Shown here in pieces: positions 9,663 through 17,556 of a stretch of DNA of 64,000 nucleotides. Both the position numbers and the translations under genes were made by a program. The notes under the pieces were generated by a model, which searched no databases, was not told the DNA's origin, and saw only the letters and a program-made list of their open reading frames with translations. The DNA is from Nitrososphaerota archaeon (GTDB taxonomy: Archaea > Thermoproteota > Nitrososphaeria > Nitrososphaerales > Nitrosopumilaceae): contig JAGWHQ010000002.1 in NCBI GenBank assembly GCA_028866655.1, positions 62,001 to 126,000 on the forward strand. Direction: 5' to 3'. Every line of letters begins with the position of its first letter. Position 1 is the stretch's first letter.

Positions 9663-10952
9663 ATGGACATAAAAAAAACCCATGACATTGGTGCACTTGG
9701 TCCTTCCATGAAAGGACAAAAAGTTGTGGTTGGAGGATGGGTGGAAGACTTGCGAGAGTTAGGAAAACTGACTTTTCTTACTTTACGAGATGTAACGGGC
9801 GTATCACAAATTGTGGTTGCAGGTCCTGAAAACTTACAACAAGTAAAAGATCTCACAAGACAAAGTGTGGTGCTGATAACTGGAGCAGTACAAGAATCCA
9901 AAGCCAGAGATTTTGCATATGAAATCAAGGCTGAAAAAGTTGAGATTCTATCAAGGGCTGTTCATCCATTACCCATTGACCCGTTGGGCAGACTGGAAAG
10001 TGGAATCGATAATAGACTAAATGCTAGAGCACTTGATCTTCGCAATCAAAAAACTGCTTCAATATTTAAAATACGACACCATGTTCTTCTTTGTATCCGT
10101 AAAGTATTGACCGAACGTGGATTTCTTGAAGTAAATACTCCTAAAATTATTGGTAGCGCAAGTGAAGGTGGAGCGAATTTATTTTCTCTAAAATATTTTG
10201 ACAAGCAAGCATATCTTGCACAGAGTCCGCAACTTTACAAGGAACAATTGACATTAGGTCTTGAAAGAGTATTTGAAATCTCGTCATTTTATAGAGCAGA
10301 AAAATCTCATACTGTAAGACACTTGACAGAATTCACAAGTGTTGACATTGAATCTGCATTTATGGATTATACTGATGTCATGGAAATCTTAGAGCAGTTG
10401 GTAGTTTCTGTCTTTGAACATGTGGAAAAAACATGCATGCAAGAACAAAAGAATCTAGGAGTTGAAATTAAAAAACCAAATACGCCTTTTGAGCGAGTCA
10501 CATACAAACAAGCAATTGAAGAACTTGGAAAACAAGGACTTGCTCTTTCATTTGGCGATGACTTGCTTGACTCACATTTGAGAAAACTCGGAGAGATTCA
10601 TCCTGGATTTTACTTTTTGACTGAATGGCCGCTGAAACTAAAGCCGTTTTACATACATGAAAAAGATGATGATCCTGAAGTTTCAAAATCATTTGATCTC
10701 CAGTACGGCTACCTGGAATTATCATCTGGTGGACGAAGGCTTCATGACCCGGCCAAGATTAAAGCAAGACTGGCAGAGCAAGGGCTAGATCCTACACAAT
10801 TTGAAGACCACTTGCGTGCATTTGACTGGGGTATGCCTCCTCACTCTGGATGGGGATTGGGATTGGATAGGCTGATGACGGTACTTACACAAATTGATAA
10901 TGTGAGAGAGGTAGTCTTGTATCCTCGTGACCCAGAACGGTTATTTCCATAA
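9663..10952 (+). CDS. aspS: Aspartyl-tRNA synthetase (paralogue 1)
   Basis: Class IIb synthetase of archaeal type, about 429 aa: N-terminal OB anticodon-binding fold (VVVGGWVEDLRELG), motif 2 YRAEKSHTVRHL, motif 3 GWGLGLDRLM and the C-terminal YPRDPERLFP. Aspartate-type features (SVDIESAF, LELSSGGRR) argue against AsnRS. ATG at 9663 is preferred over TTG 9639 because it is preceded at a good distance by AAGGATGAT. A second AspRS is at 47.9 kb next to gatCAB. At the OB-fold positions used to separate discriminating from non-discriminating AspRS, this copy has Glu (GWVED) and Arg (SKARD), unlike the second copy. Confidence 0.88.
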   Translation: MDIKKTHDIGALGPSMKGQKVVVGGWVEDLRELGKLTFLTLRDVTGVSQIVVAGPENLQQVKDLTRQSVVLITGAVQESKARDFAYEIKAEKVEILSRAVHPLPIDPLGRLESGIDNRLNARALDLRNQKTASIFKIRHHVLLCIRKVLTERGFLEVNTPKIIGSASEGGANLFSLKYFDKQAYLAQSPQLYKEQLTLGLERVFEISSFYRAEKSHTVRHLTEFTSVDIESAFMDYTDVMEILEQLVVSVFEHVEKTCMQEQKNLGVEIKKPNTPFERVTYKQAIEELGKQGLALSFGDDLLDSHLRKLGEIHPGFYFLTEWPLKLKPFYIHEKDDDPEVSKSFDLQYGYLELSSGGRRLHDPAKIKARLAEQGLDPTQFEDHLRAFDWGMPPHSGWGLGLDRLMTVLTQIDNVREVVLYPRDPERLFP

Positions 10953-10985
10953 AAAGATAAATTTTGACGAAATTCACGATAACTT

Positions 10986-11327
10986 GTGCGACACTGTGAT
11001 TTTTGCGGCTCAGAATTTGGAGATAGGACCTGTTACTTTTGTGACAAACATTGCTGCACTTCATGCATGACAGATGACAGGACTCGATGCAAGCGTTGCT
11101 ATATTGCAAAAAGAAAACTTGGATGGAGAATTTTCAAGAAAAACAAGGTCTTGCTTGGGTTTATTGCATTTGTATGGGCCTATACTGTATTTCCGGTTCC
11201 TTTGATAAAGGGAATTGATCCTACCTTTTACTGGATTTCATTTGGAGTTGCAATAATGATTATGATTCCAATCAGTCTTGCTATGTTCTTTTGGTCAAGA
11301 GAACCTCCTGTATCTGATCTCAAATAA
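10986..11327 (+). CDS. Small zinc-finger membrane protein
   Basis: 113 aa. The first 40 residues are packed with cysteines (CDFCGSEFG, CYFCDKHCC, CTSCM, CKRC), resembling a B-box/FYVE-like double zinc site. Then come a basic stretch (RKLGWRIFKKNK) and two membrane segments (about 52-70 and 78-100). GTG start; the AT-rich AAGATAAATT just after the aspS stop is centred about 26 nt upstream and could be its box A. It overlaps the convergent leuB 3' end by 8 bp. Function unknown; topology suggests a cytoplasmic zinc domain anchored by a hairpin. Confidence 0.7.
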   Translation: MRHCDFCGSEFGDRTCYFCDKHCCTSCMTDDRTRCKRCYIAKRKLGWRIFKKNKVLLGFIAFVWAYTVFPVPLIKGIDPTFYWISFGVAIMIMIPISLAMFFWSREPPVSDLK

Positions 11328-12336
11328 TGCGCGATATCACATTTTGAGTAAATTCTTTTGTGCTCTTGTCGCCACCAATGTCTCGTGTTTTTATTCCATC
11401 TTTTACTATGCCGTAAACTGCATTCTCTATTTTTTTTGCAACATCTTGGCATGACTTGTCATTATTTTTTATTCCAAGCCATTCAAACATCATCTTTGCA
11501 GACAAGATAAATGAGGATGGGTTTGCCACCTGTTTTCCTGCAATGTCAAATGCTGCACCATGGACTGGCTCAAACAATGCAAATCTGTCTCCAATGTTTG
11601 CAGCGGGGGCCATTCCAAGTCCTCCAACCACTTGAGATGCTTCATCTGATAATATGTCACCAAACAAATTTGTTGTTACAATGACATCAAAAGACTCGGG
11701 TTGTCTTATTAGATTCATGGCACAGGCATCAACATACATGTGTTCAAATGTAATTTTTGGATAATTCTTTGCTACTTGTTCGCATGTCTTTGCAAATAGA
11801 CCGTCTGTCTTTCTCATTACATTTGACTTGTGCACACAAGTTACCTTTCTTTTTCCATTTCGTTGTTCTGCTGTAGCAAATGCATGTTTTGCAATCCTCT
11901 CTGATGCACCCTTTGAGATTGAACGCAACGCAATGATGGTCTCACCGACCTCAAACTCCATGCCTGTGTATAGATCCTCTGTATTTTCTCTTACTATGAC
12001 CATGTCGATATTTTCCTTCAATGCTGGCATGTTTGGATATGATTTGGCAGGCCTGATGTTTGCATAAAGGTCTAACAATCTTCGTAAAACTACAATGACA
12101 TCTGCTGCACTCTCTCCAACTGGGGCCTTGAGACATGCATCAGAATTTTTTATCTGTTCTACTGTTTCATCAGGTAATGCCTTACCTGTTTTTTTGAGTG
12201 CGGCATCTCCTGCTTGTAGTTTTGTAACTTCAACTTTGACTCCAAGTTTGTCATTTATGATATCTAGTACATCGATTACTGATTCTGATAATTCCGGGCC
12301 TATGCCGTCACCCGTGATGAGTGCTATCTTGTACAT
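11320..12336 (-). CDS. leuB: 3-Isopropylmalate dehydrogenase
   Basis: 338 aa beta-decarboxylating dehydrogenase (IPMDH/ICDH family): ALITGDGIGPEL at the N-terminus, the arginine-rich substrate loop (VVLRRLLDLYANIRP), VRENTEDLYTGME, KSNVMRKTDGLF, and DILSDEASQVVGGLGMAPAANIG with metal-binding aspartates. It begins directly after the leuA stop with no gap, fixing it in the leucine operon. A homoisocitrate or isocitrate dehydrogenase cannot be excluded by sequence alone, but context supports leuB. Confidence 0.9.
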   Translation of the reverse strand: MYKIALITGDGIGPELSESVIDVLDIINDKLGVKVEVTKLQAGDAALKKTGKALPDETVEQIKNSDACLKAPVGESAADVIVVLRRLLDLYANIRPAKSYPNMPALKENIDMVIVRENTEDLYTGMEFEVGETIIALRSISKGASERIAKHAFATAEQRNGKRKVTCVHKSNVMRKTDGLFAKTCEQVAKNYPKITFEHMYVDACAMNLIRQPESFDVIVTTNLFGDILSDEASQVVGGLGMAPAANIGDRFALFEPVHGAAFDIAGKQVANPSSFILSAKMMFEWLGIKNNDKSCQDVAKKIENAVYGIVKDGIKTRDIGGDKSTKEFTQNVISRII

Positions 12337-13860
12337 TTACTGTCCCAGATTTTTTTGTTTGAGTATTTTTTTGAGCATGATTCTGTTTATTCCATCTATC
12401 ATTGCCTGTACGCTTGTGATGACGATGTCTTCGCCTACTGATTTTGCAGAAGCTTGGTTACCATATGGATCCTCTACCTTGATTGTGACTTCACACAAGG
12501 CCTCTGAGCCGCCAGAGATTGAATCAAGCTTGTAATCTTTTATTCTTACCTTTGATATTTCTCCCGTAATTTTCTGTATTGCATTAATTGATGCATCTAC
12601 TGGGCCTACACCGTAATCTGTACTGGTAAAGTCTTTTCCTTCTATGTTTAATTTAACAAATGCATATGGCATGTTTCCAATTCCTGTTGATACTGAAAAA
12701 CCAACTAGGTGAACAAGTCTTTTCAATCCTGGTTGCTGCATGACCTCACCTGTTATTCCGAGAAGTTCAACATCTGTTACGTGTTTTCCAAGGTCTCCGA
12801 GTTTCTTGACTCTCTCTAATATCTCATGAGTCTGATCCTTTGAAGGCTGGATGCCATATTCTTCAAGCATTGCAGAGATTCCATGTGCTCCTGCATGTTT
12901 TCCTACTTGGAACCATCTTGTTCTGCCAACTAGTTCTGGGCTGATTGGTTCGTATGTCAATGGATTGCTTAGAACACCGTGGGTGTGAATTCCGGATTCA
13001 TGACCAAATGCATTTTCTCCAACAATTGCCTTGTTTGGCTGGACCTGTACTCCTACTATCTTTGAAATGTATCGCGATGTTTCGTAGATGAGTTTGGTGT
13101 TGATGTTTGTTTCATATTTTTTATCAAATTGTAGACATTGTAATCCCATGACTAGTTCTTCTAGTGATGCATTACCTGCGCGTTCACCAATTCCGTTTAT
13201 TGTTACATGTGCACATTGTGCGCCTGCCTGTATTGCAGATATTGCATTTGCTACTGCTAGTCCAAAATCATTATGGCAGTGAACGCTCACTGGTAGATGT
13301 GTTGCATCAATTGTATCCTTTGTAATTGATGCAATGTATTGTGGTGTGGAATATCCTACAGTATCTGGAATGTCTAATCTGTCAGCACCTGCCTCTGTTA
13401 CTGCTTTGAATACTTTTTTTAGAAATTCTCTATCTGTTCTTGTAGCGTCCTCTGCTGAAAATTCAACCTTCAAACCAAGTGATTTGGCATATTGGACTGC
13501 ATCAACTGCTTTAGCTAATGCTTGCTCTCTTGTTAGTTTTAGTTTGTATTGGAGATGTATGTCCGATGTTGCAATGAATGTGTGTATGTAATTCAAACCA
13601 ACTGCAGCAGCTGCATCAATGTCTTTTTTTTCAGTTCTTGCTAGACCACAGATTTCTGCCTTTAGCCCAGCACCTGTTATTGATTTTATTGCTAGTCTTT
13701 CACCATCTGATATGATTGGAAATCCTGCTTCGATTGCATCCACTCCAAGCTCGTCAAGTTTCTGCGCAATTGCAATCTTTTGGTCTGGAGTCAAGGCTAC
13801 GCCTGGTGTCTGCTCTCCATCTCTTAGTGTAGTATCAAAAATTCTAATCTTCATTTCCAT
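12337..13860 (-). CDS. leuA: 2-Isopropylmalate synthase
   Basis: 507 aa. Catalytic TIM barrel of the DRE-TIM family (FDTTLRDGEQTPG; HCHNDFGLAVAN with the metal-binding histidines; GIGERAGN) and a C-terminal LeuA allosteric domain (YGVGPVDASINAI). Condenses 2-oxoisovalerate with acetyl-CoA. Citramalate synthase is the main alternative for archaeal members, but the neighbours ilvB, ilvH and leuB fit leucine synthesis. Start overlaps the end of ilvH by 17 bp. Confidence 0.9.
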   Translation of the reverse strand: MEMKIRIFDTTLRDGEQTPGVALTPDQKIAIAQKLDELGVDAIEAGFPIISDGERLAIKSITGAGLKAEICGLARTEKKDIDAAAAVGLNYIHTFIATSDIHLQYKLKLTREQALAKAVDAVQYAKSLGLKVEFSAEDATRTDREFLKKVFKAVTEAGADRLDIPDTVGYSTPQYIASITKDTIDATHLPVSVHCHNDFGLAVANAISAIQAGAQCAHVTINGIGERAGNASLEELVMGLQCLQFDKKYETNINTKLIYETSRYISKIVGVQVQPNKAIVGENAFGHESGIHTHGVLSNPLTYEPISPELVGRTRWFQVGKHAGAHGISAMLEEYGIQPSKDQTHEILERVKKLGDLGKHVTDVELLGITGEVMQQPGLKRLVHLVGFSVSTGIGNMPYAFVKLNIEGKDFTSTDYGVGPVDASINAIQKITGEISKVRIKDYKLDSISGGSEALCEVTIKVEDPYGNQASAKSVGEDIVITSVQAMIDGINRIMLKKILKQKNLGQ

Positions 13861-14344
13861 GTCCTCTTGCTAGTGCGCATATTCCAGTTCGTGCCATTTC
13901 TAAAATTCCGTATCCTTTGACAAGATCTTCTAGTGCATTAATTCTGTCTGGGGTTGCAGTAATTTCTATTATGATTGAAGATTTTCTGACATCGTGTACA
14001 TCACACTTGAATGCATTTGCAAGGTCTGTTATTTCTTTAATGTCAGTTGGTTTTGATACTTTAAGTTTCATCATGACAAGCTCTCTGTATATGCTCTTCT
14101 TCTCTTCTAATACTTTTACTTCTAATGTGTCAATTAATTTGTCTAACTGCTTTACTATTTGATTGAGTTGCTTTTCATCTGCTTCTGTAGTGATTGTCAT
14201 TCTTGATACTTCGGGATTCTCAGTTATCCCTACTGATATACTATCGATGTTATAGTTTCTTGATCTAAACAAGTTTGTAATCTTGAACAAGACTCCTGGC
14301 TTGTTTTCAACTAAAACGGAAATTATTGACCACATGATACTCAC
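13844..14344 (-). CDS. ilvH: Acetolactate synthase small (regulatory) subunit
   Basis: 166 aa. N-terminal ACT domain (SIISVLVENKPGVLFKITNLF, then NIDSISVG) and the C-terminal ALS_ss domain (IVKQLDKLIDTLEVK; MARTGICALARG). It binds branched-chain amino acids for feedback control of IlvB. GTG at 14344 shares bases with the ilvB stop (TAGTG); ATG 14335 is an equally plausible start. Translationally coupled between ilvB and leuA. Confidence 0.92.
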   Translation of the reverse strand: MSIMWSIISVLVENKPGVLFKITNLFRSRNYNIDSISVGITENPEVSRMTITTEADEKQLNQIVKQLDKLIDTLEVKVLEEKKSIYRELVMMKLKVSKPTDIKEITDLANAFKCDVHDVRKSSIIIEITATPDRINALEDLVKGYGILEMARTGICALARGHGNED

Positions 14345-16032
14345 TAGGATGGTAATATCATATCCTTGAGAGATGTTCCAGGAGCTACAAATGGCAATAC
14401 GTCTTCTTGTGGGTCGATTGGTATGTCTATGACTGTAGCAACATTGCTCTTCAATGCTGTCTGGACTGCTTTACCAATCTCATCAATTGTTGTTGCTCGT
14501 ATTCCTTGTGCACCATATGCTTCTGCTACTTTGACATAATCTGGACAGTTTTTGAGGTCTACTCCTATCATTCTTCTATCGTAAAATGTTCTCTGCCATT
14601 GGGCTACCATTCCAAGTGTGAAATTATTTAACAATAGGACAATGACTGGCAAGTCTTCTAGTACTGATACTGCAAGTGAGTTCTCTGTCATGTTGAAACT
14701 TCCTTCTCCTGCGATATCGAGCACTGGGACGTCTGGCTTTGCAGCTTTTGCACCTATTGCAGCTGGGAATCCCCAACCCATAGTTCCAAGACCTGTTGAG
14801 CTGAAAAATGTACCTGGATGTATTACATCAAAGAATAATGATGCCCACATTTGATGCTGACCTACTTCGGTAGTTACAATTGATTGTGCAGGTAATACTT
14901 CTCTTAATTTTTTGAGAACTTTGGATGCTGCAAGTGGATGTGGATGAATCTTGAGATTTTCTCTATAGTATTCTTTTGTTTCCTGTACTCTTTTTTGCCA
15001 TGCACTCTCTCCGTTTCGCTTGATTGCTTTTTGGATTAGCATCTTTACCATGATTCTAAGTGATGTCTTGACATCTCCTACTACGGCTACATTTGTAGTC
15101 TGGTTCTTTCCTATCTCTGCAGGGTCTACATCCATGTGTATGATCTTCAAGTTTTTCTCAAATTCTTCAAATGTTCCAACTGACCTGTCTGAAAATCTAG
15201 AACCGCATGCAAGAACACAGTCTGCTTCTGTCATCATCTTGTTTGCTTCTGCATGACCGTGCATTCCTATTGGTCCAAGTGAGAGCGGATGGTTTTCTGG
15301 AAATGATCCTTTTCCTTTGAATGTTGTTACAACTGGTATCATGAGCAACTCTGCAATTGATTGAAGTTCTGCAAATGCACTTGATATTATCACTCCACCG
15401 CCTGCAAGAATTATTGGTCTTTCTGCAGATAGTAACATCTCTGTTGCTCTCTCAATTGCTGTTATGTCTGGGTCAACCCATGGATGATATCCTCTAATCT
15501 TTACTTCTGAAGGAAAATGAATCTCTGCTTCGTTTTGCTGTACGTCCTTTGGAATATCTATCAAAACTGGACCTGGCCTTCCTGTTGCTGCAATGTAAAA
15601 TGCTTTTTTCACAACCTCTGGAATCTCTGTTGGACTCATTGGCTGGAATGCATATTTTACAATAGGGTTTGTAATTCCGATAATGTCACTTTCTTGAAAT
15701 GCGTCACGGCCTATCATTTTTGATGGAACTTGGCCAGTGATTGCAACCATTGGCGCCGAATCAGCTTGGGCAGTTGCAATTCCTGTAACAATGTTTGTTG
15801 CACCTGGGCCTGATGTTGCAAAACATACTCCTGGTCTTCTGCTTACTCTACCAAAACCGTCTGCCATGTGGGACGCAGACTGTTCATGTCTTACTAGTAC
15901 GTGACGGATATTACTCTTGTAGAGTTCATCATAAATTGGCAAGTTTGCACCTCCCGGTAACCCAAAGGCAATCTCTACGCCTTCTTTTTCCAAAGCGATC
16001 ATCAAAGACCTAGCACCAGATATTTTTTCCAT
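14344..16032 (-). CDS. ilvB: Acetolactate synthase large (catalytic) subunit
   Basis: 562 aa ThDP enzyme making acetolactate and acetohydroxybutyrate. The catalytic glutamate is Glu50 (VRHEQSASHMADGFGR). The ThDP/metal-binding motif near residue 441 reads GEGSFNM rather than the usual GDG, with the downstream NN retained (LLLNN). ATG at 16032 has a clear ribosome-binding site (AGGAGAT, 8-nt spacer), unusual in this window where first genes are mostly leaderless, and fits a position behind a translated leader ORF. First structural gene of ilvB-ilvH-leuA-leuB. Confidence 0.95.
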   Translation of the reverse strand: MEKISGARSLMIALEKEGVEIAFGLPGGANLPIYDELYKSNIRHVLVRHEQSASHMADGFGRVSRRPGVCFATSGPGATNIVTGIATAQADSAPMVAITGQVPSKMIGRDAFQESDIIGITNPIVKYAFQPMSPTEIPEVVKKAFYIAATGRPGPVLIDIPKDVQQNEAEIHFPSEVKIRGYHPWVDPDITAIERATEMLLSAERPIILAGGGVIISSAFAELQSIAELLMIPVVTTFKGKGSFPENHPLSLGPIGMHGHAEANKMMTEADCVLACGSRFSDRSVGTFEEFEKNLKIIHMDVDPAEIGKNQTTNVAVVGDVKTSLRIMVKMLIQKAIKRNGESAWQKRVQETKEYYRENLKIHPHPLAASKVLKKLREVLPAQSIVTTEVGQHQMWASLFFDVIHPGTFFSSTGLGTMGWGFPAAIGAKAAKPDVPVLDIAGEGSFNMTENSLAVSVLEDLPVIVLLLNNFTLGMVAQWQRTFYDRRMIGVDLKNCPDYVKVAEAYGAQGIRATTIDEIGKAVQTALKSNVATVIDIPIDPQEDVLPFVAPGTSLKDMILPS

Positions 16033-16040
16033 AATTTTCT

Positions 16041-16047
16041 ATCTCCT
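16041..16047 (-). promoter_or_regulatory. Shine-Dalgarno site of ilvB
   Basis: On the minus strand AGGAGAT, 8 nt before the ilvB ATG. It sits just after the 3' arm of a small hairpin (16053-16069) and a run of four T, so access to it could be affected by the leader structure. Confidence 0.7.
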
Positions 16048-16052
16048 AAAAC

Positions 16053-16069
16053 TGCTGTATCTTACAGCA
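16053..16069 (-). promoter_or_regulatory. Leader hairpin before ilvB
   Basis: Perfect 7-bp inverted repeat with 3-nt loop (minus strand TGCTGTA-AGA-TACAGCA) followed by GTTTT. It overlaps the last codon and stop of the leader ORF and precedes the ilvB ribosome-binding site. A second possible stem pairs CTCGAC (16105-16110 on minus) with GTCGAG (16074-16079). It could be an attenuator or a translation-control element; this is inference. Confidence 0.45.
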
Positions 16070-16130
16070 CAAGCTCGACTGGCAACAAAATACTTGAAAT
16101 GCTTGTCGAGTCTACTTTTGTCATACTCAT
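16062..16130 (-). CDS. Candidate leader peptide of the ilv-leu operon (22 aa)
   Basis: A 22-codon ORF lies between the promoter and ilvB. Its last nine residues are ILLPVELVL, so seven of nine are Ile, Leu or Val; nine of all 22 are. It starts with ATG at 16130; the box A (TATATTTATTA, 16151-16163) is centred 27 nt upstream, so the mRNA should begin at or next to this ATG. It ends 29 nt before ilvB, which has its own Shine-Dalgarno site. The layout resembles bacterial branched-chain leader peptides. No homologue comparison was possible. Confidence 0.5.
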   Translation of the reverse strand: MSMTKVDSTSISSILLPVELVL

Positions 16131-16150
16131 AATTTTTCCTCTAAAATTGT

Positions 16151-16163
16151 TAATAAATATATT
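16151..16163 (-). promoter_or_regulatory. Box A promoter of the ilv-leu operon
   Basis: Minus-strand AATATATTTATTA, centred 27 nt before the leader ORF start. Just upstream is an imperfect TTGGCA-N5-TGCCTA element (16165-16181) that could be a regulator site. Confidence 0.6.
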
Positions 16164-16267
16164 GTTGGCAAAAAGTGCCTAAAACCGTAAAAACATAGAT
16201 TTTGTTCCCAATGCCAGTTATCTAGGCATGATATCAGGCATGGCATGTCATAAGACTTAAACTAGAT

Positions 16268-16693
16268 TTGTCTCAAGCAATACCGATTTTGAGCGATAAA
16301 GAAGAGATTATTGATATTGTGACGACATTTTTCAATGCAGGCAAAACAAAGAATGTTGCACCATTGGGTGTTATCCAACTTGATGATCCCAGATTTTCTG
16401 CATACAGTGATGTACCGCCTTTTGATCTAAAGGACTTTGCCACCACTTCTGCACTTGAACAGTTACGGTTTGTTAGCATATCTGATTATGATTTTGAATT
16501 AAAAAACATGCGAGTTGACATGTTTGAAAATTTTGCAGTAGTGACTTTTATTGTGAGGCAAACAGGTATGATTGTAGACAATTATAGTTTCAGAGGCCAA
16601 CACATGACAATGGAAAGTCGTGCTACCTTTGTAATGGGAAAGTTTGTCAAGTGGAAGATAGTACATTTGCATCTGACAAAAATTTCTGATTAG
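16268..16693 (+). CDS. NTF2/SnoaL-like fold protein
   Basis: 141 aa with the pattern of small NTF2-like domains: an N-terminal helix (KEEIIDIVTTFFNAGK), then strands ending in FVMGKFVKWKIVHLHLTKIS, a typical final strand of DUF4440/SnoaL-like proteins. The TTG start is the only good in-frame option and the promoter is weak, so the start is uncertain. It converges with the LsrF-like gene 5 bp away. Function unknown. Confidence 0.6.
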   Translation: MSQAIPILSDKEEIIDIVTTFFNAGKTKNVAPLGVIQLDDPRFSAYSDVPPFDLKDFATTSALEQLRFVSISDYDFELKNMRVDMFENFAVVTFIVRQTGMIVDNYSFRGQHMTMESRATFVMGKFVKWKIVHLHLTKISD

Positions 16694-16697
16694 ATAT

Positions 16698-17534
16698 TTA
16701 CTTTTTTGGCTTGCTTTTTTTAGCAGGCTGGCTTGTCTGTGGGGATTCACTTTTTATCTTTTTGAAAAGATCATGGGCTTCTTTGACTGTGGCTCTCTGG
16801 TGAACAATGGCGCGTACTGCCTTTATCATTGCTACTGGGTGATCGTTTTGCCAGATGTTTCGTCCCATGTCGACTCCTGATGCACCGGCATGTAATGCGT
16901 CATATGTCAAGTTGAACACATCAAGTTCTGTTGCAAGTTTTGGACCACCTGCAATGATTACTGGTACTGGACATGATGTTACAACTTTTTCAAAGTTTTC
17001 ACAATAGTATGTCTTGACTAGGTGTGCACCAAACTCTGCAGCCATTCTGCATGCAAGTGACAAGTATCTGGCATCTCGTTTTTCTAGTTCTTTTCCTACT
17101 GCAGTAACTGCAAGTACTGGTATTCCATATTCTTCACCTTCGTTTACGAGATTGCCCAAGCTGACAAGTGATTCATGTTCATGTGCGGCTCCAACAAATA
17201 TTGACATTGCAAGTGCTGAAGCATTTAGTCTGATTGCTTCTTTTACTGAGGTTGTAATTTTTTCATTTGAGAGGTCTTTTCCTATGATGCTTGCACCTCC
17301 TGACACTCTAAGCACTACTGGTACTGGAAAGTTTGCATCAACAGATGTTCTTAAAACTCCTCTGGTAAGCATGAGAGAATCAGCATATGGTAATAGTGGG
17401 GCAATTGTCTTTTTTGGTACCTCAAGTCTTTCTGTTGGTCCAAGGAAATATCCGTGGTCAACTGCAAGCATAACACCGCGCCTATTTTGTGGCTTGATTA
17501 TTTTTGCCAGTCTGTTTTTGAGTCCCCAGTCCAT
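16698..17534 (-). CDS. Class I aldolase of the DeoC/LsrF family
   Basis: 278 aa. It reads like LsrF (3-hydroxy-5-phosphonooxypentane-2,4-dione thiolase): MDWGLKNRLAKII, MLAVDHGYFLGPTE, ADSLMLTRGVLR, GAHLVKTYYCENFE (Schiff-base lysine) and GASGVDMGRNIWQ are family blocks. Archaeal relatives include ADH synthase of the alternative shikimate entry and fructose-bisphosphate aldolase class I, so the substrate is open. The C-terminus carries a Lys/Pro/Ser tail (QPAKKSKPKK) absent from typical members. 22 bp downstream of a zinc-dependent dehydrogenase gene, probably one operon. Confidence 0.75.
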   Translation of the reverse strand: MDWGLKNRLAKIIKPQNRRGVMLAVDHGYFLGPTERLEVPKKTIAPLLPYADSLMLTRGVLRTSVDANFPVPVVLRVSGGASIIGKDLSNEKITTSVKEAIRLNASALAMSIFVGAAHEHESLVSLGNLVNEGEEYGIPVLAVTAVGKELEKRDARYLSLACRMAAEFGAHLVKTYYCENFEKVVTSCPVPVIIAGGPKLATELDVFNLTYDALHAGASGVDMGRNIWQNDHPVAMIKAVRAIVHQRATVKEAHDLFKKIKSESPQTSQPAKKSKPKK

Positions 17535-17556
17535 ATCTTCATCGAAAAAATTTGCC

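Noticed and set aside
16698-17534. Reading the LsrF-like gene as evidence of AI-2 quorum sensing.
   Set aside because: No other lsr gene is present; archaeal relatives serve other metabolism.
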